In this document: positions 10,428 to 21,853 of the stretch, piece by piece
Layout of the letters: every line of letters begins with the position of its first letter
How positions within the stretch are numbered: position 1 is the stretch's first letter
DNA from: Pleurostoma richardsiae
Lineage: Eukaryota > Ascomycota > Sordariomycetes > Calosphaeriales > Pleurostomataceae
Direction: 5' to 3'
Length of the DNA: 64,000 nucleotides
Assembly: GCA_030052745.1 (NCBI GenBank)
Contig: JANBVO010000017.1
Span: 620,001 to 684,000, forward strand
Made by a program: the position numbers and the translations under genes
The notes under the pieces: model-generated
Told to the model about the DNA's origin: nothing
What the model saw: the letters and a program-made list of their open reading frames with translations, nothing else
Databases searched by the model: none

Positions 10428-11459
10428 ATGGCGTCCAACCCTCCCGGCCGTTGCTGCACTGTCGGCATCAAGCACGAGTGAGTTATCCTCTGTTGCCCGC
10501 GTCCGAGCCTCTTAGACGGTGGCCTCGGCTCCTCCGGTCGCGGGTGTGCTCCAGCGAGAAGCACGGCCCGCGACAAGGGCGAGGCTTGTTGCTGCTCAGC
10601 AGGTCGTGGCTTCGGCTGACACTCGTGTCCTGTGTAGTGGTGAGCCCACCGGCAAGACGGTCAAGGTCGGCCAGTACGACGCGTACCTGGCGACGCCGCC
10701 GGCCGACAAGGCGCACAAGGACGTAGCCCTCCTGTACATCCCCGACGTCATCGGAATCTGGCAGAACTCGCAGCTGATGGCCGACCAATTCGCCGCCAAC
10801 GGCTACCTGACCCTCATTCCCGATGTCTTCAACGGCGATGCCCTGTCTCTCAACCGTCCCGAGGGCTTCGACATCATGAAGTGGTTGACACAGGGCTCTG
10901 ACGGCCAGAACCCTCACACCAAGGAGTATGTCGACCCCATCGTCGTCCAGGCCATCAAGGCCCTGAAGGAGGAGTATGGCGCCAAGAAGGTCGGGGCCCT
11001 GGGTTACTGCTTCGGCGGCAAGGTATGTTGTCGGCGTAACGCACTCGCCCCTCTTGATCGTCGTCGTCGTCTTTCGTGCACGGCTCCCCCCAGCAAAAGC
11101 AAGCGAGCAGCCGCGCTGACTTGGTCCTCCTTTCGCAGTACGTCTGTCGTCACTACAAGTCGGGCATCGATGTCGGCTACATCGCCCACCCCTCCTTCGT
11201 CGAGGAGGACGAGCTTGCGAGCATCTCTGGCCCGCTGTCCATCGCCGCCGCCGAGACCGACTCCATCTTCCCTGCCGAGAAACGCCACAAATCCGAGGAG
11301 ATCCTGCGCAAGACGGGCCTGCCCTACCAGATCAACCTATTCCAGGGCGTCGAGCACGGCTTCTCCGTCCGCTGTGACCCGTCTGTCAAGATCCAGAGGT
11401 TCGCCAGGGAGCAGGCCTTCCTGCAGGCCGTCGCCTGGTTCGACGAGTTCCTGGTGTAG
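10428..11459 (+). CDS. Dienelactone hydrolase family alpha/beta-hydrolase
   Basis: Three exons: 10428-10477, 10638-11022, 11139-11459, giving 251 residues. Intron 1 is unusually long for this window (160 nt, GTGAGT..GTGTAG); intron 2 is 116 nt (GTATGT..TCGCAG). The protein has the small alpha/beta-hydrolase fold with the family triad visible: nucleophile Cys in G-Y-C-F-G-G-K (about residue 142), Asp in ETDSIF (about 185) and His in EHGFSVR (about 218). A conserved IPDVIG element lies near residue 45. Bacterial relatives open the lactone ring of dienelactone in chlorocatechol breakdown. Fungal members are mostly uncharacterised cytosolic hydrolases, so the substrate is unknown. The first exon codes only MASNPPGRCCTVGIKH plus two bases, matching the usual fungal N-terminus. 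Confidence 0.88.
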
Positions 11460-12390
11460 GCGCTTTCATTTCGCATGGAGCCGCCCGGGCCGTGGGAATG
11501 AGTTTCGCCAGTTCCCATGTGAAGTAGAGTGTTCGAAGACGTTCGGGAAGAGGAGACGGGGGCTGAGATGTGTGTAGTTGTGAAAGCCTCCCGGGTCGGT
11601 GTTAACTCCACCGATATCCGGTCTCATGATCGAAATGAGGCGCTGGTTATTGGAGCTTCGAATATGACAATCTTCTCCCTTAGCCCCAACGTCAAGTAAT
11701 GGCATGCGCCTGCAGATCAGATGACTGGCTAGTAATCCCTACTCGTCCGCCGCCTGCGGGCCATCGGCTGCCCGTCATGTCCGCTCTGCTGCGGCGCTCA
11801 GATGGTTGGTCTATTTTCTTCGCCGCTTCAAAGCCGCTCATGCCCACCGCCGCCGGCGATGCCACACTGTGAAGCGACGGGCGCAGGAGAGCCGCTGTAG
11901 CTACTGCAGTGTTTTGTATCAATTTTCTTCCAGCCAGGAGGGACCGGCCTGTTCTGCAATCGAAGCTCACTGTGTCCCGGTCGGCCTTGCTGATTGCAGT
12001 GCCCCAGGATGTCTAGCAAAATGACTAGTACTGTTTCTTGTCTGTCATGTACATGTCTGGCCGATGCAGACCGCCATTCTTGTGCACATGGCTCCTTGCC
12101 CTTATATTCACAGTCCGGTGAGACATAGGTTAAGCGTGTGTAGGAGTGTACAACAAAAGATTCATTGGCGGAAGTTTCGCCAGGGTACTGAGCTCGGTGA
12201 GCCGCACCTGACAAAAGGACCCTGGACGATCGCTGCCGTTGGCCGTCTGGTGTAAAGTTAGCGGGGAGATAGCTCCTGGGGACCCCGAAGGCCTGATAGT
12301 CGCCTCTCTCACAACGACAGCCCTTCTCTCATCGCTATAATTACATCGCCGTTCCACCAGCAACAGCTCCGGAGACGGCCGGGTAGCACG
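11460..12390. other. Intergenic
   Basis: About 0.9 kb between two genes on the same strand. No gene, repeat or RNA recognised. Confidence 0.5.
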
Positions 12391-14188
12391 ATGACTTCCC
12401 GTCCTGGGCCATTTGTCTTATTCCTCATCTTGGCCTGGCTTGACGCGGCCGTCGCGGTTCTAGCACTGCCGCGCTTCTACGAACCCGCGGACTCAGATGC
12501 GGCTCAAATGAGACTATTACCGGGGGTCCCAGGTAACCCAGATGCCGCAGCCGCAGTCGCAAATAAGGCCGTAGGGAGGCACACGGTCCTGCAACAGAAC
12601 GACAGTCTTTGCGATGCGGGTACCCGCCAGTGGACCGGAACCGTGTCGCTCGGCGCCGGGAGGGACATGTTCTTCTGTGAGTCTCGCCGCGGGCCACGGT
12701 AGAAGGCTGTTCTGCCCAGTCTGACCTCGGTCGTGCTCAGGGTACTACGAAAGCCGGTCAGACCCAGCAGCGGACCCGCTGCTTCTCTGGCTGAATGGGT
12801 GCGTCGCTGCGCGCTTCCTAGCAGGGTGAATGACGAGAACTGACGAATGGCTGTGGGAAAAGAGGCCCGGGAGCATCGTCCATGATCGGAGGCCTGTACG
12901 AAATCGGGCCTTGCATCGTCAACAACGATGCCCAGAGCACGAGGAGAAATGCCCACAGTTGGGCCAACGCGGCAAATCTCTTGGTGATCGAGTCAGTGTT
13001 TTCTCTCCAGCGACTTGCTGAACCCTCTGTCTGGCGTACACGAGTGCTGAGCGGGAGCAGCCAGCCTATCGGAGTCGGTCTCTCATACACGCACGATCCC
13101 AGTCTGTGGGCTGAGTCGCTCAAGGATGCCGGCATTGACTTGGACAAGTTCCTCGACGGCTTCTTCGACATTTTCCCCGACTTGGATGACGGGCGGCCTG
13201 TCCACTTTGCAGGAGAGTCTTTCGGGGGGAAGTACGTGCCCCACTATGCCGACATGACGAGGCGAAGATTCGACTCCATCGTCCTGGTCGACCCCTATAT
13301 CGACCCGGCTCTGACATCTCTTGGACTGTACGAGCATATGTGCAGGCGGGCGGCGCCGTCGGGCCACCCGAGGTTTCTAAACGAGACCATCTGTGAAGCC
13401 ATGGAGCATGGCTATTTGACCTGCGAGACGTTCGGGGATCTCTGCAGGACGACTTATGACGCCCGGGTGTGCCAGCAAGCGATATCTGCCTGTCAACTGT
13501 CCATTGACATGTGGTGGGATATCAAGGACGGGGACCCGGACCCTTACGATGACAGGCGGAATTGCACTTGGCAGGAGGAACCCCCAGTTTGCGGGGGCAT
13601 GGGTAAGTTGTCAAGATCTTGAATCCTGCACCGAAGGCGCGGACCACGAACACATGCTCATATGATGAAGGCATGGACATAGTTACCGACTTTCTCAATG
13701 TACCCCGGGTCAAGGGCGCGCTGGGCATGGCTCATATCAATTACACTATCGTGAACGCTCCGCTGAACGCCAGGTGGTCCGAGCAGCCCGACACGACTGT
13801 CCCGTCCTCCAGAGAGATTGCACACCTGTTAGACGTAAAGGAAACGCGCGTGCTGGTGCTCAACGGGAACAACGATGTCAGCGTGTGAGACTAACCCCAC
13901 ACCAGTCTGACCAACGCTCCGCTGACGAGACACTTCAGAAGCACCGAGACCACTATCAAAGTTCTAGATAAGTTGAAGTGGAGCGGGCATGCGAGGTTTC
14001 TCCAAGAGACCTTACAGCCATGGCTGTATTTCAACGGGTCGTCACTCGTGCGTGGAGGTGAAACCAAGTCACAAGGCGCGTTGACGCTAGTCACGGTTGA
14101 CGACGCCGGCCACCAGAGCCCAGAGAACCAGAGAGAAGCGACGGTGCAAGTGTTCAACAAATGGATACGCCATGAGTCCCTCGTCTAA
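12391..14188 (+). CDS. Secreted serine carboxypeptidase, peptidase family S10
   Basis: Six exons: 12391-12676, 12741-12798, 12863-12991, 13061-13602, 13671-13884, 13939-14188; 492 residues. A hydrophobic signal peptide starts the protein. Family marks: LLLWLNGGPGASS (oxyanion region), the GID-QPIGVGLSY block, nucleophile Ser in GESFGGKYVPHYA (about 208), Asp in LNGNNDVSV (about 406) and His in DAGHQSPENQ (about 467). Cysteines fit the usual disulphides. Intron 3 (12992-13060) is 69 nt and has no in-frame stop, so it is invisible as a frame break; removing it restores the D-Q-P-I-G motif. The last intron (13885-13938, 54 nt) contains stops and its removal gives the normal spacing to KWSG. The enzyme would remove C-terminal residues from peptides at acid pH, outside the cell or in the vacuole. 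Confidence 0.88.
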
Positions 14189-14465
14189 GCGGAAGGAAGA
14201 CGCGAATAAATGCTGCATTTTCAGCTGCTCACCATGCTACCGCCGAGCGGCAATATGAAGCGGATGTCCCGATGAACCTCGATCTGGCGTATGCACCTAC
14301 CTTAAGTCAGGTCTGGTGAAGCCTTGTACAGGCGCTGACTCAATGCGGTGCATAGATAGACGTGTTATGGGTTGTCTGGCCGTCCCATTAAAGATCATGC
14401 TGGCACGTCGGCAATAGCAATCCAATCAAGTCACATAAGATCTCCAAGCAGGTGTCTACAACCCT

Positions 14466-16195
14466 CTAACTCCTCGAGAACAAAGAAGACAATGACCTCG
14501 TCTCGTCCACAGATAACCACACACAACCGCTCAGAACCGAGGCTATCGTGACGGCCGTCAGGATACCTGCACCCACCCTGTCGGCGTTCGTGATCGGCTC
14601 CGGGTCGTGCGCCCAAGACCTGGCATCGTCGTACCCGGCCGCCGCGTTGCCGCCGCTCGTGCCGCCCGTGCTGTTGGTGATGGGGGGGCCACTGCTGCCG
14701 CCGCTCTCACCCTCGCTAATGGGGTCAAAATTTGCCAGGAGACTTGACAGCGCGCCCAGCACGTTCATCTGCTGCCCGGCCCCGGATGTGCCGTCCCAGC
14801 CTATTTCCGACGCCCTCGACCACTGGAAGCCGCACATGCGCTGGTTGTCGCCCCCTGCGCACGACCGCGCCGCCGCCTCGGCGCTCGTGCGCAGCACCGG
14901 CATGATGGTATCCCAGGCAAAGGGTGCGAGCTGCGCCGTTACGGCCATCCATCGGTGCAGATACCCCTTGAAGGAGAGCATGTCGCTCGTGCAAGACATG
15001 CCCTGCTCGCAAGCGACCTCAAAGGCGATGCCGTCGGGGAAGAAAACCCGCAGTGTGCCGTTAAGCAGCCCTCGCACCTCTGCCTCCCAAAAAGCGGCGT
15101 CCTCGGTGTCGTTGCCCGAGCCGGACGTGTAGTTGTACATGAAGGCCGCCCCCTGCAGCAGGATTGCGGCGTTGTACGAGAATTGCGCCTTGTTGATGTC
15201 CGTGCAGTTGTGGTCAACGTGTGCGCCGTCGTAGACATTGTACTCGTCGTCGATGTACCTCACCGACTTGAGCCAGTCGTAGGTCTCGTGCGCCCAGCCA
15301 GCATAGGTCTCGTTGTCCGTGTATCGCGCGAGGCGTGCGCCGATGTTGAAGAAGCATCCGTTCGCGATGCCTATCGCGCCGGCATCTGTCAGTTCCCTGG
15401 AGCGTGCCTCCTTCTGGGAGGGGATACTCACTGTTCTTATAGTTGTATCCGTTATTACTCATGGGGATCTGCCACCGTAGTCCGCCATTGCAGGTATCGT
15501 CATGTCTGTCGGGATGCGCCTGCGTGTTGAAGACGGCCTGCGCCAGAGCCAGCCACTGTCTCGCGTCATCCTCTGGGGGGTCAGGAAAGCGTGTCTCAGC
15601 CGCCAGCATAGCGCTGAGGGCCCAGAAGGCCTGGTCGTCGTTGCCCAGGGACGCTGTCCAGTTCGGCGGCATGTAGTTGTTCTCTGGGCCCGTCTGGAAG
15701 AGGAGAGACTCCTTTGTCGTATTTACGTATGTCGGATCTCCGGTGTAATGATAATAGTCAACGAGTGCTATGGTCTGTGAGCATAGAAAATCGCGACGAT
15801 CCCAAAAGACACAATGGGTCACATACTTCCCCACATGGCTCCCCCCTGCCACCAGTCTTGGAGATCACGCTGTCAGTCGAGTACGCCTCACGTCTTGCCA
15901 GGAGCTCGAGGCTTACAGTAGTCGCCGTCTGGGGGAGGCCCTGGCAGAATACCTGGTGTCATGCCGGATTCGTTCCCATGGTAGAAAGTTAGAAGATCGT
16001 ACGCGACGATGCTCGCGGCATAGCGAATGGACTCTGGCACGTAGTGTTAGTAGGCGTACGGGATAATGATTGAGGACTCTCGAGCTAAGTGATCACGCGA
16101 AAGCGATACTTGCCTGGATCTTCGAAGTCTACCTCGAGAGCGGCAGATGCCACGCTCACCAGCGTCAAAGCACCAAACAACGAGGAAAGGAACAT
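14466..16195 (-). CDS. GH76 mannan endo-1,6-alpha-mannosidase, Dfg5/Dcw1 family
   Basis: Five exons: 16195-16114, 16033-15917, 15856-15827, 15767-15432, 15385-14466; 494 residues. A signal peptide ([18 protein letters not shown]) precedes the GH76 domain: [14 protein letters not shown]-like [46 protein letters not shown] (catalytic Asp pair region) and [14 protein letters not shown]. Intron 1 (16113-16034) uses a GC donor (AG|GCAAGT), and the only in-frame join depends on it. Exon 3 is 30 nt. The last intron (15431-15386) is 46 nt. The Ser/Gly/Asn-rich C-terminus with a hydrophobic end suggests a GPI anchor, although about 13 polar residues follow the hydrophobic run. Dfg5/Dcw1 proteins transfer GPI-linked glycoproteins onto the cell wall glucan. 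It converges with the S10 gene, with only 277 bp between them. Confidence 0.88.
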
Positions 16196-16853
16196 TTTAA
16201 GTGAGGGACATGAAGAGAAGCCAACAGATTGACCGTCAACAAGCAGACAGTCGTCAAGAGACTAGTCGTCGTAGATATTTTGAACGTAGTCGGAGTGGGA
16301 CGGAGAGCTCTGCTATTCTTAAATAGGGGCTTCCCGGAATGGGCCACCTGGTGATACCCAAGGGAGCCTGGTGGTGGCAGTGAGTGCTTGGCTGGACTTG
16401 GCTCATCAACAGTTCAGCGCCTTCTATGTCGTCAACGGTGGCCCGCCAAGCACGACAGCGCAAGAAAACAAATCTTTCAGGCCCATCGCGGGGCCTTGAA
16501 GCCCTGGCATACGCTGAGAAAGAAGCGCGTTCAGACGCCAAGATGCTCGGCGCCAAGCAGGTTGGTCGTATCTGGTCGCCTAGGCAGCGCGCCTACGGAA
16601 GTGCCGGAGGTTAATGTGCTCATCACTTGCAGTATAACATTCCAGCAGCCAATTTCCGACGGTAGGGAGAGACTCTATTGCGGCCACTATCAACTACACC
16701 ACGGGTATGGCCTGTTACGCTGGCAGAGGTTACCTTGGAGCGACTCAGGCCTCTGGATGCGCGTCAACTACTCCGATCGCAGCACGTCAATTCGAGCGGA
16801 GCCAACAGGCTTCGCCTCAACGTGCAGAGAAGAGGAACACAGCCGTCCTGTTC
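16196..16853. other. Intergenic, promoter of the GH76 gene
   Basis: About 0.66 kb. On the minus strand a TATTTAAG element at about 16318-16325 lies roughly 125 bp upstream of the GH76 start codon. Nothing else is recognised. Confidence 0.5.
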
Positions 16854-18447
16854 TCAAATATTGAACCTGTGTGTCGCTGATTTTGTATTAATTCGTCCGG
16901 TGACTGGAGGCGAGTAGGTCGAAGAGACTGCTTCGAGACCCCTTTCGCTGCTAGCTACTTCTTTGCAAGAAAAAATCTCTCCTTCTGCATCGTTGTCACT
17001 GGAAAAAAAAAGCATTGTGCCGGATGGGTCCCAAGCGAGGGCCGCCGGTCTCCAGCAGCTGCTTCTGGTCAGACTCATCGACTGGCATGAATCTGGCGAG
17101 CTGGCCGAGATGATATCCTTCCAGGCCGTCTGGCTGTTGGCCTTCGCGACCGGGTCGTAGGTGCCGTCCACGAGTTGCGTGAAAGGCACCTCGATCACTT
17201 TGTATCCTGTCGCTGGCTGCCGGTCCCACGAGCCATGGAAGGTGACGTACAGGTTCTTGCCCGCGGAGTCAAACACGGACGTTATAGGGGCGCTGTGGGC
17301 CATGAACGACAACCTAGGCGGTGTCGACTTTGTTTTGCAACTTGCGTCGCCGAACGTAGAGTTCGGCGTAACGACAAACTGATCTCCGGTGGCCAGTTGG
17401 GTGTCTCTGATGAGAGACGAACTCCAAACGGTGAAGCACGTCGGATAGCCGTACCACTTGTTATTGGGGACTGCAGGATCGCCAACTGGGGAGACTTTCA
17501 GTAGCCACGAACCACCAGACCGAAATCTACAGGCTTACGATAGTTGAGCTCCTCGGCAGGGTTGTCCTGGTGGATGTCTGTCGACTGGCCGTCTACAGTC
17601 CTCCTGAAATCCTGTAGCGGAGTTAACCAGAGCCCGCGCCTTTTACGGCGGCGTTGGTACTCACGTCTCCGCTGTTTTCAACGCCCCAGACGTGACCGTT
17701 GGGGTCAAAGGCAAGTGCCACCTCGTTTCGCAACCCGTACCCAAGCTGCCATCCTTGTGTGTTGTAGGTGTAACCTCCATCTGGGAGCTTGCTCATGTCA
17801 AAGACCTTGACGCACGCCCTTCCCGCGGACGGGCTGCCAGCTGCGTAGTCCCAGTTGTTGTTACTCCCGACGGACACCACGAGCAGATTAGGATTCTGCG
17901 GCACGACATAAGTAGTCCTTGTGGAGTGGACGCCGGTGCTGATACTCTTGACAACAGTCTTCTGATTCGTGAGCGACTGTGCGACGGGGTCATAAGTCCA
18001 CTGCCAGACCGTGGTCTCCGAGCTTGCATAAAGAGTCTTCCCGTCCGGCGTCAGCGTCAAGCCGTGGTTGAGATTCCTTCCAGAGAAAAGAGTCTTGGTG
18101 CTGTTGACGCAGCCGTTGCTGCCGAATGTGTGGATCGATATGCCAGATGTGGCTTGGAGAACTAGCATTTGGCCCCGAGTATCAAAAAGAATAGTCCGAG
18201 GCTGTTTTAAGCCGCCAGCTACCTTGGTCACCTTCCAGTCATTCGCGATGCTATACTGATATCTTGAAGCTGAGATTCCTGAACAGCTGGTCGGAAATGG
18301 GAGTGTCGCTGCCACGTTTGCATCGCCCCCGCGAACTGTGTATTCGGCATGAAGATGTCAGTGTCAGTTCTCGTTTAAATTAATGTCAGCGTGCGTACCG
18401 AGTCCAAGGAGAGATGACACTCCCGCAGCTAGCTGAACCCAACGCAT
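16854..18447 (-). CDS. AA12-like secreted quinoprotein sugar (sorbosone/pyranose) dehydrogenase
   Basis: Four exons: 18447-18399, 18335-17665, 17611-17539, 17485-16854; 474 residues. Introns of 63, 53 and 53 nt have good signals. A signal peptide is coded by exon 1 and the start of exon 2. The rest is a beta-propeller: LKQPRTILFD, then repeated strand blocks LNHGLTLTPDGKTLYASS, GLRNEVALAFDPNGHVWGVENSGD, DIHQDNPAEELNY and MAHSAPITSVF, and a final RPAALAWDPSGTMLFFSSDNDAEGEI. This matches fungal L-sorbosone-dehydrogenase-like and AA12 pyrroloquinoline-quinone-dependent sugar dehydrogenases, which oxidise sugars outside the cell and pass electrons to acceptors. No CBM1 or cytochrome domain is attached. 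Activity and cofactor are inferred from family only. Confidence 0.85.
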
Positions 18448-19655
18448 CTTGTGCTGGCTCGGCTTCCAGTGGCGAACATTTGAGGTAGTTCCGATCTTTG
18501 TTACGGACTCGTGCACGACTTTCGGGCAAGGGAGGAGGCTGTTGATATAGAACGGCGGTAGAGCGCTCCGAATACTTGCTAATGAGAAACCACATCTTAG
18601 GGAACTAAATGACGGCTTCCCTTGGCGTCATGACAAATTTCATCCGCCGTCTTACCATGAGTGCAGCAACACCGCCGGCGAGGTTTATTAGAAAGGGTGA
18701 CTGTTTGGCTCTTCGTCTTGTGTAATCTACCGGTACGGTTTCTCGGTTGGATTAAGCGTGCTACTCACTCGGCCCTGAGACAACTAGATGAATGAGATTA
18801 GGCGAGACCAAGTCATCAACCAAGGCCGAGCCTCGGGGGGAGCTTGAGCACGAAGTCCATGGCGGCTAAAACCGCAATCTGCCGTAGATTTGCCAAGAGG
18901 GTGATAGTGCGGGACGAAGCAGCCAACGGGGTCTGTGAACAGCTTTGTGGCGAATATGATGCTGCTCGAAGCCTGGCAGGTGGATAAGGCTGCGACTGAA
19001 TCCCAAGAAGCAGTATTCTGTTGGCATTATCTATTCTAGTAGATGATATCGATCGGTTATCTGTCACGAGTCATGCCCACCTCTTGGCATGTGTCCCGCA
19101 CTGCCGACTGTCTCGTCACTGCTCACAGTCACGGATGTACAGATTTGGCTCGAGGTTCTAATCTTCGCTTGAGTTCCTGCAAGGAAGGACTGAAGCCAAC
19201 TCGGTTGTGTTGAGCACACGACATTAAACGACTGGGCTAGCACGTCGTTACACCACTCACCTCACCGTTAATCTCTTGGAGGCGTTAGACGTAGACGTAG
19301 ACGTCGCCTTGAAGAACAAGGCACTGTTTGCTGAGCCCGGAAGACGAGTGACGACCACGTTGTCAGCGCCATACTGGAGAGCATCGAACTCGGGGATGGC
19401 GAAACCCGTACGAGCACTTTCGCTTCACGGCGAATTGCTACCCGTAATGGCACAGGTTTCTCCAGAGGGATCTAGTAATGTTCAATGATATGCGATGTTA
19501 CATAGCAAGCGAGTGATATTCTGGGGGTATCTCTTTCTCTCTGAACTCCGTAGGACAATTCCAGTCATGATCACGGCCCATCGCTAGAAGGCGAGTCTGC
19601 CCATCTAATAAGAGCCCCAGACTGTACCTGGATGGCTCGTAGTGGCCAGCACTGG
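18448..19655. other. Intergenic
   Basis: About 1.2 kb. A small TAGACG repeat (TAGACGTAGACGTAGACG) lies near 19287-19304. No convincing gene. Confidence 0.5.
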
Positions 19656-21853
19656 TCAAAATGCAGCATTGCTCTTTCTCGTGCTGCCCTGGAGCAACAT
19701 GGAGTACTCGGAGCGCTTGCGGATAAGGAACGCCAGGCCCAGCATGAAGTCGGTGTTATATCTCCCTGGGGGGAGGTGCATCAGAGGGTTCAGCACCCTG
19801 GCGGCTAGTCGCTCCGCCGTCATATCGTTCGCATCAGCAGCGTCTGCTATATCACCCCACAGATTCAACAGGAGCTTGAGCAGGCTCCTTGCCGGGCCGC
19901 GTATCCCACCCAGTGCTTCCTCCCAAAAGTCTATGCACTGCTCCAATCGCATCGAGTGAGACCCAGGCAGCGTGGCCTGCTTGGAAAGGGAGATCCATCG
20001 CTTTGCGGTGGATTCGGGGACGAGAGGCTTTGGGAGTTGCGTCAGAAAGATGAGGATAAGATCGGCAGCATCGTGGACGCTGAACCAGTCCTTATCCCAG
20101 TCCACATCTGCGCCGTAGGCAGGGGCCGTGCTGAACATTCCCTTTAGCTTCTTTATACGGTCCGGGTCACCGCCTTCCCCAAAGATATCGGGTGCATGAA
20201 GGCCCTTCTCCTTGATGAAGGAGTAAGACTTCAGGACACACAGGGGAAGGTCCCGTCTGGAAGATCCTGAACTGCCTGTACCGTGGTGCGTCTTGACGGT
20301 TCCGCGGGCGACATTGATGCTCTTCTGCAGAGGGACCCCGAACACGGCGTCTGCTTCGGCTGCCTCCTCTCCTCGAGGATCCTCGGTCTTGCGTAGAGGG
20401 AGTCTGATGAACGAGATCGACATTCGTCGGCTGCGGCTGCGGGCTAAACTGCCCCCCGGGATACCCCGGGCCGGGGCACCCATGTCTGCAGCTGCGGCAG
20501 GTGACGACACAGGGGAGTCCCTGGCTGGATCGGAAAGAACACCGCGCATATGCCCAAAGAATCGCCCTACCCGGCCTGAACCTTTTGCATGAGAGCTGGC
20601 TATCGAAGACTTGCTGTCTGCGCTGACCGTCGTCACCACGGCACAGAGGCCAGCAGGAGGCCTATCGCGGAACTCTGGAGGCGCAGGGGCAGCACTGCCA
20701 AGCGAACTCACCCGGTCGAGCCTCTCGACCGGGCCATCGAAGCTGGGCTGCGTCGCGAGGTTCCGGTGCCCGCGTTCCAGGCTGCTCATGGGACGAGCGA
20801 ACGGCGGCGGCGGCGGAGACACCATTGAACCTCGCACAGAATTTGCTCTCCCCACGGCCTTTGGCGGCGGTGTTGGCGGTCGGCTGGGCATCTCTTGCAG
20901 CTCGTCTAAGAACTCGTCGAACTGCGCGATCGGGGGGCCAAAGTCGCGCGAAGTGGGCATTTTCAGCCTGGTCAGTGGGGTCAGCGTCGCCGCCGCAGGC
21001 TCGTCGTCCATCCCGATGGCGCTGTCCGGCGCATCTCCATCACCAGGTGCGGACTGAGGAAGTCCTGCAGACTCGGCCAATCCCTGTAACGAGTCCAGAA
21101 AGCCCTGAAGGCTTGCAGCGAGACCGTTCCCCTGGAACTCACCTTGCAACGCTGCCGTTAGGTGACGTAACTCGGTCATGACCCTCGAAGTTTCCGTGTC
21201 TGCGCCGACGTCGTTCGAAAGCCGCTGGATGGGAAGATCAGTCTCCACGCCCTTGGCAGAGACATCTGCCTCGCCTGATGCCTGTCTTCCGCTTCTGGAT
21301 CTGAAACGTCTCAGTCGTTTCTGCCATCGTCACCCGGAAACACCTGGCGGATGGGTAAGGTTAACTCACAGTCCTACCACGTCCAAGCCTAGTCCTAGAG
21401 CTGATTTCAGCGCTTCCAAGGTGGATCGCAGCCCATCAAGATGCTGCCGCGTTGCGACCCACCGGTGCTTCTTGTCGACTACCGAGAGCTCCTCGCGGCT
21501 GATGACCGATATGTAGCCCCCAATCTCCTCGACAATGGTGATGCAGGACTGGAGAAGAGCGGGGATTCGGCGGGCCACCGTCGCCGGCAAGGACGACGCG
21601 TCATCTCGGAGGAGGTCGAGGAGTCCGTCCAGGGAGTGCAGCTCGCGCGAGATGAGGTCGATCTCGGATCGCGCCTCGCGCACTTCTCGAACAAACTTGT
21701 GGAGGTCTAGGGTGGTCTCCGCGATGGCATTGCTCAGAGAGCAGCAGTCGGTCGTAATGGTTCTGCTAAAGAACGCCCGCCCGTCAGTCAATCTGCACTG
21801 CAGGCTGTTCGGGGCCCACTATAGGGGCCGAATTAGACCGACCTGCATTCCAT
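19656..21853 (-). CDS. RhoGAP-domain protein lacking the arginine finger
   Basis: Exons 21853-21843 (an 11-nt first exon, inferred), 21792-21370 and 21300-19656; 692 residues. The N-terminal ~140 residues are a helical fungal domain (ETTLDLHKFVREVREARSE..., LDGLLDLLRDDA). A long Pro/Ser/Arg-rich disordered region follows. The C-terminal ~200 residues are RhoGAP-like: LPLCVLKSYSFIKEKGL, DPDRIKKLKGMF, VHDAADLILIFLTQLPKPLVP and LLNLWGDIADAADANDMTAERLAARVLNPLM. Where active RhoGAPs have G-I-F-R this protein has D-I-F-G, so the catalytic arginine is missing. It may therefore bind Rho-family GTPases without stimulating hydrolysis. The two long exons are firm; the start exon is moderate, since the long exon itself opens only with TTG. 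Confidence 0.8.

Noticed and set aside
13885-13905. A 21-nt intron-like segment in the S10 gene (GTGAGA, CTAAC, CAG)
   Set aside because: The longer 54-nt intron ending at 13938 uses the same donor, also keeps frame and gives the normal family spacing.
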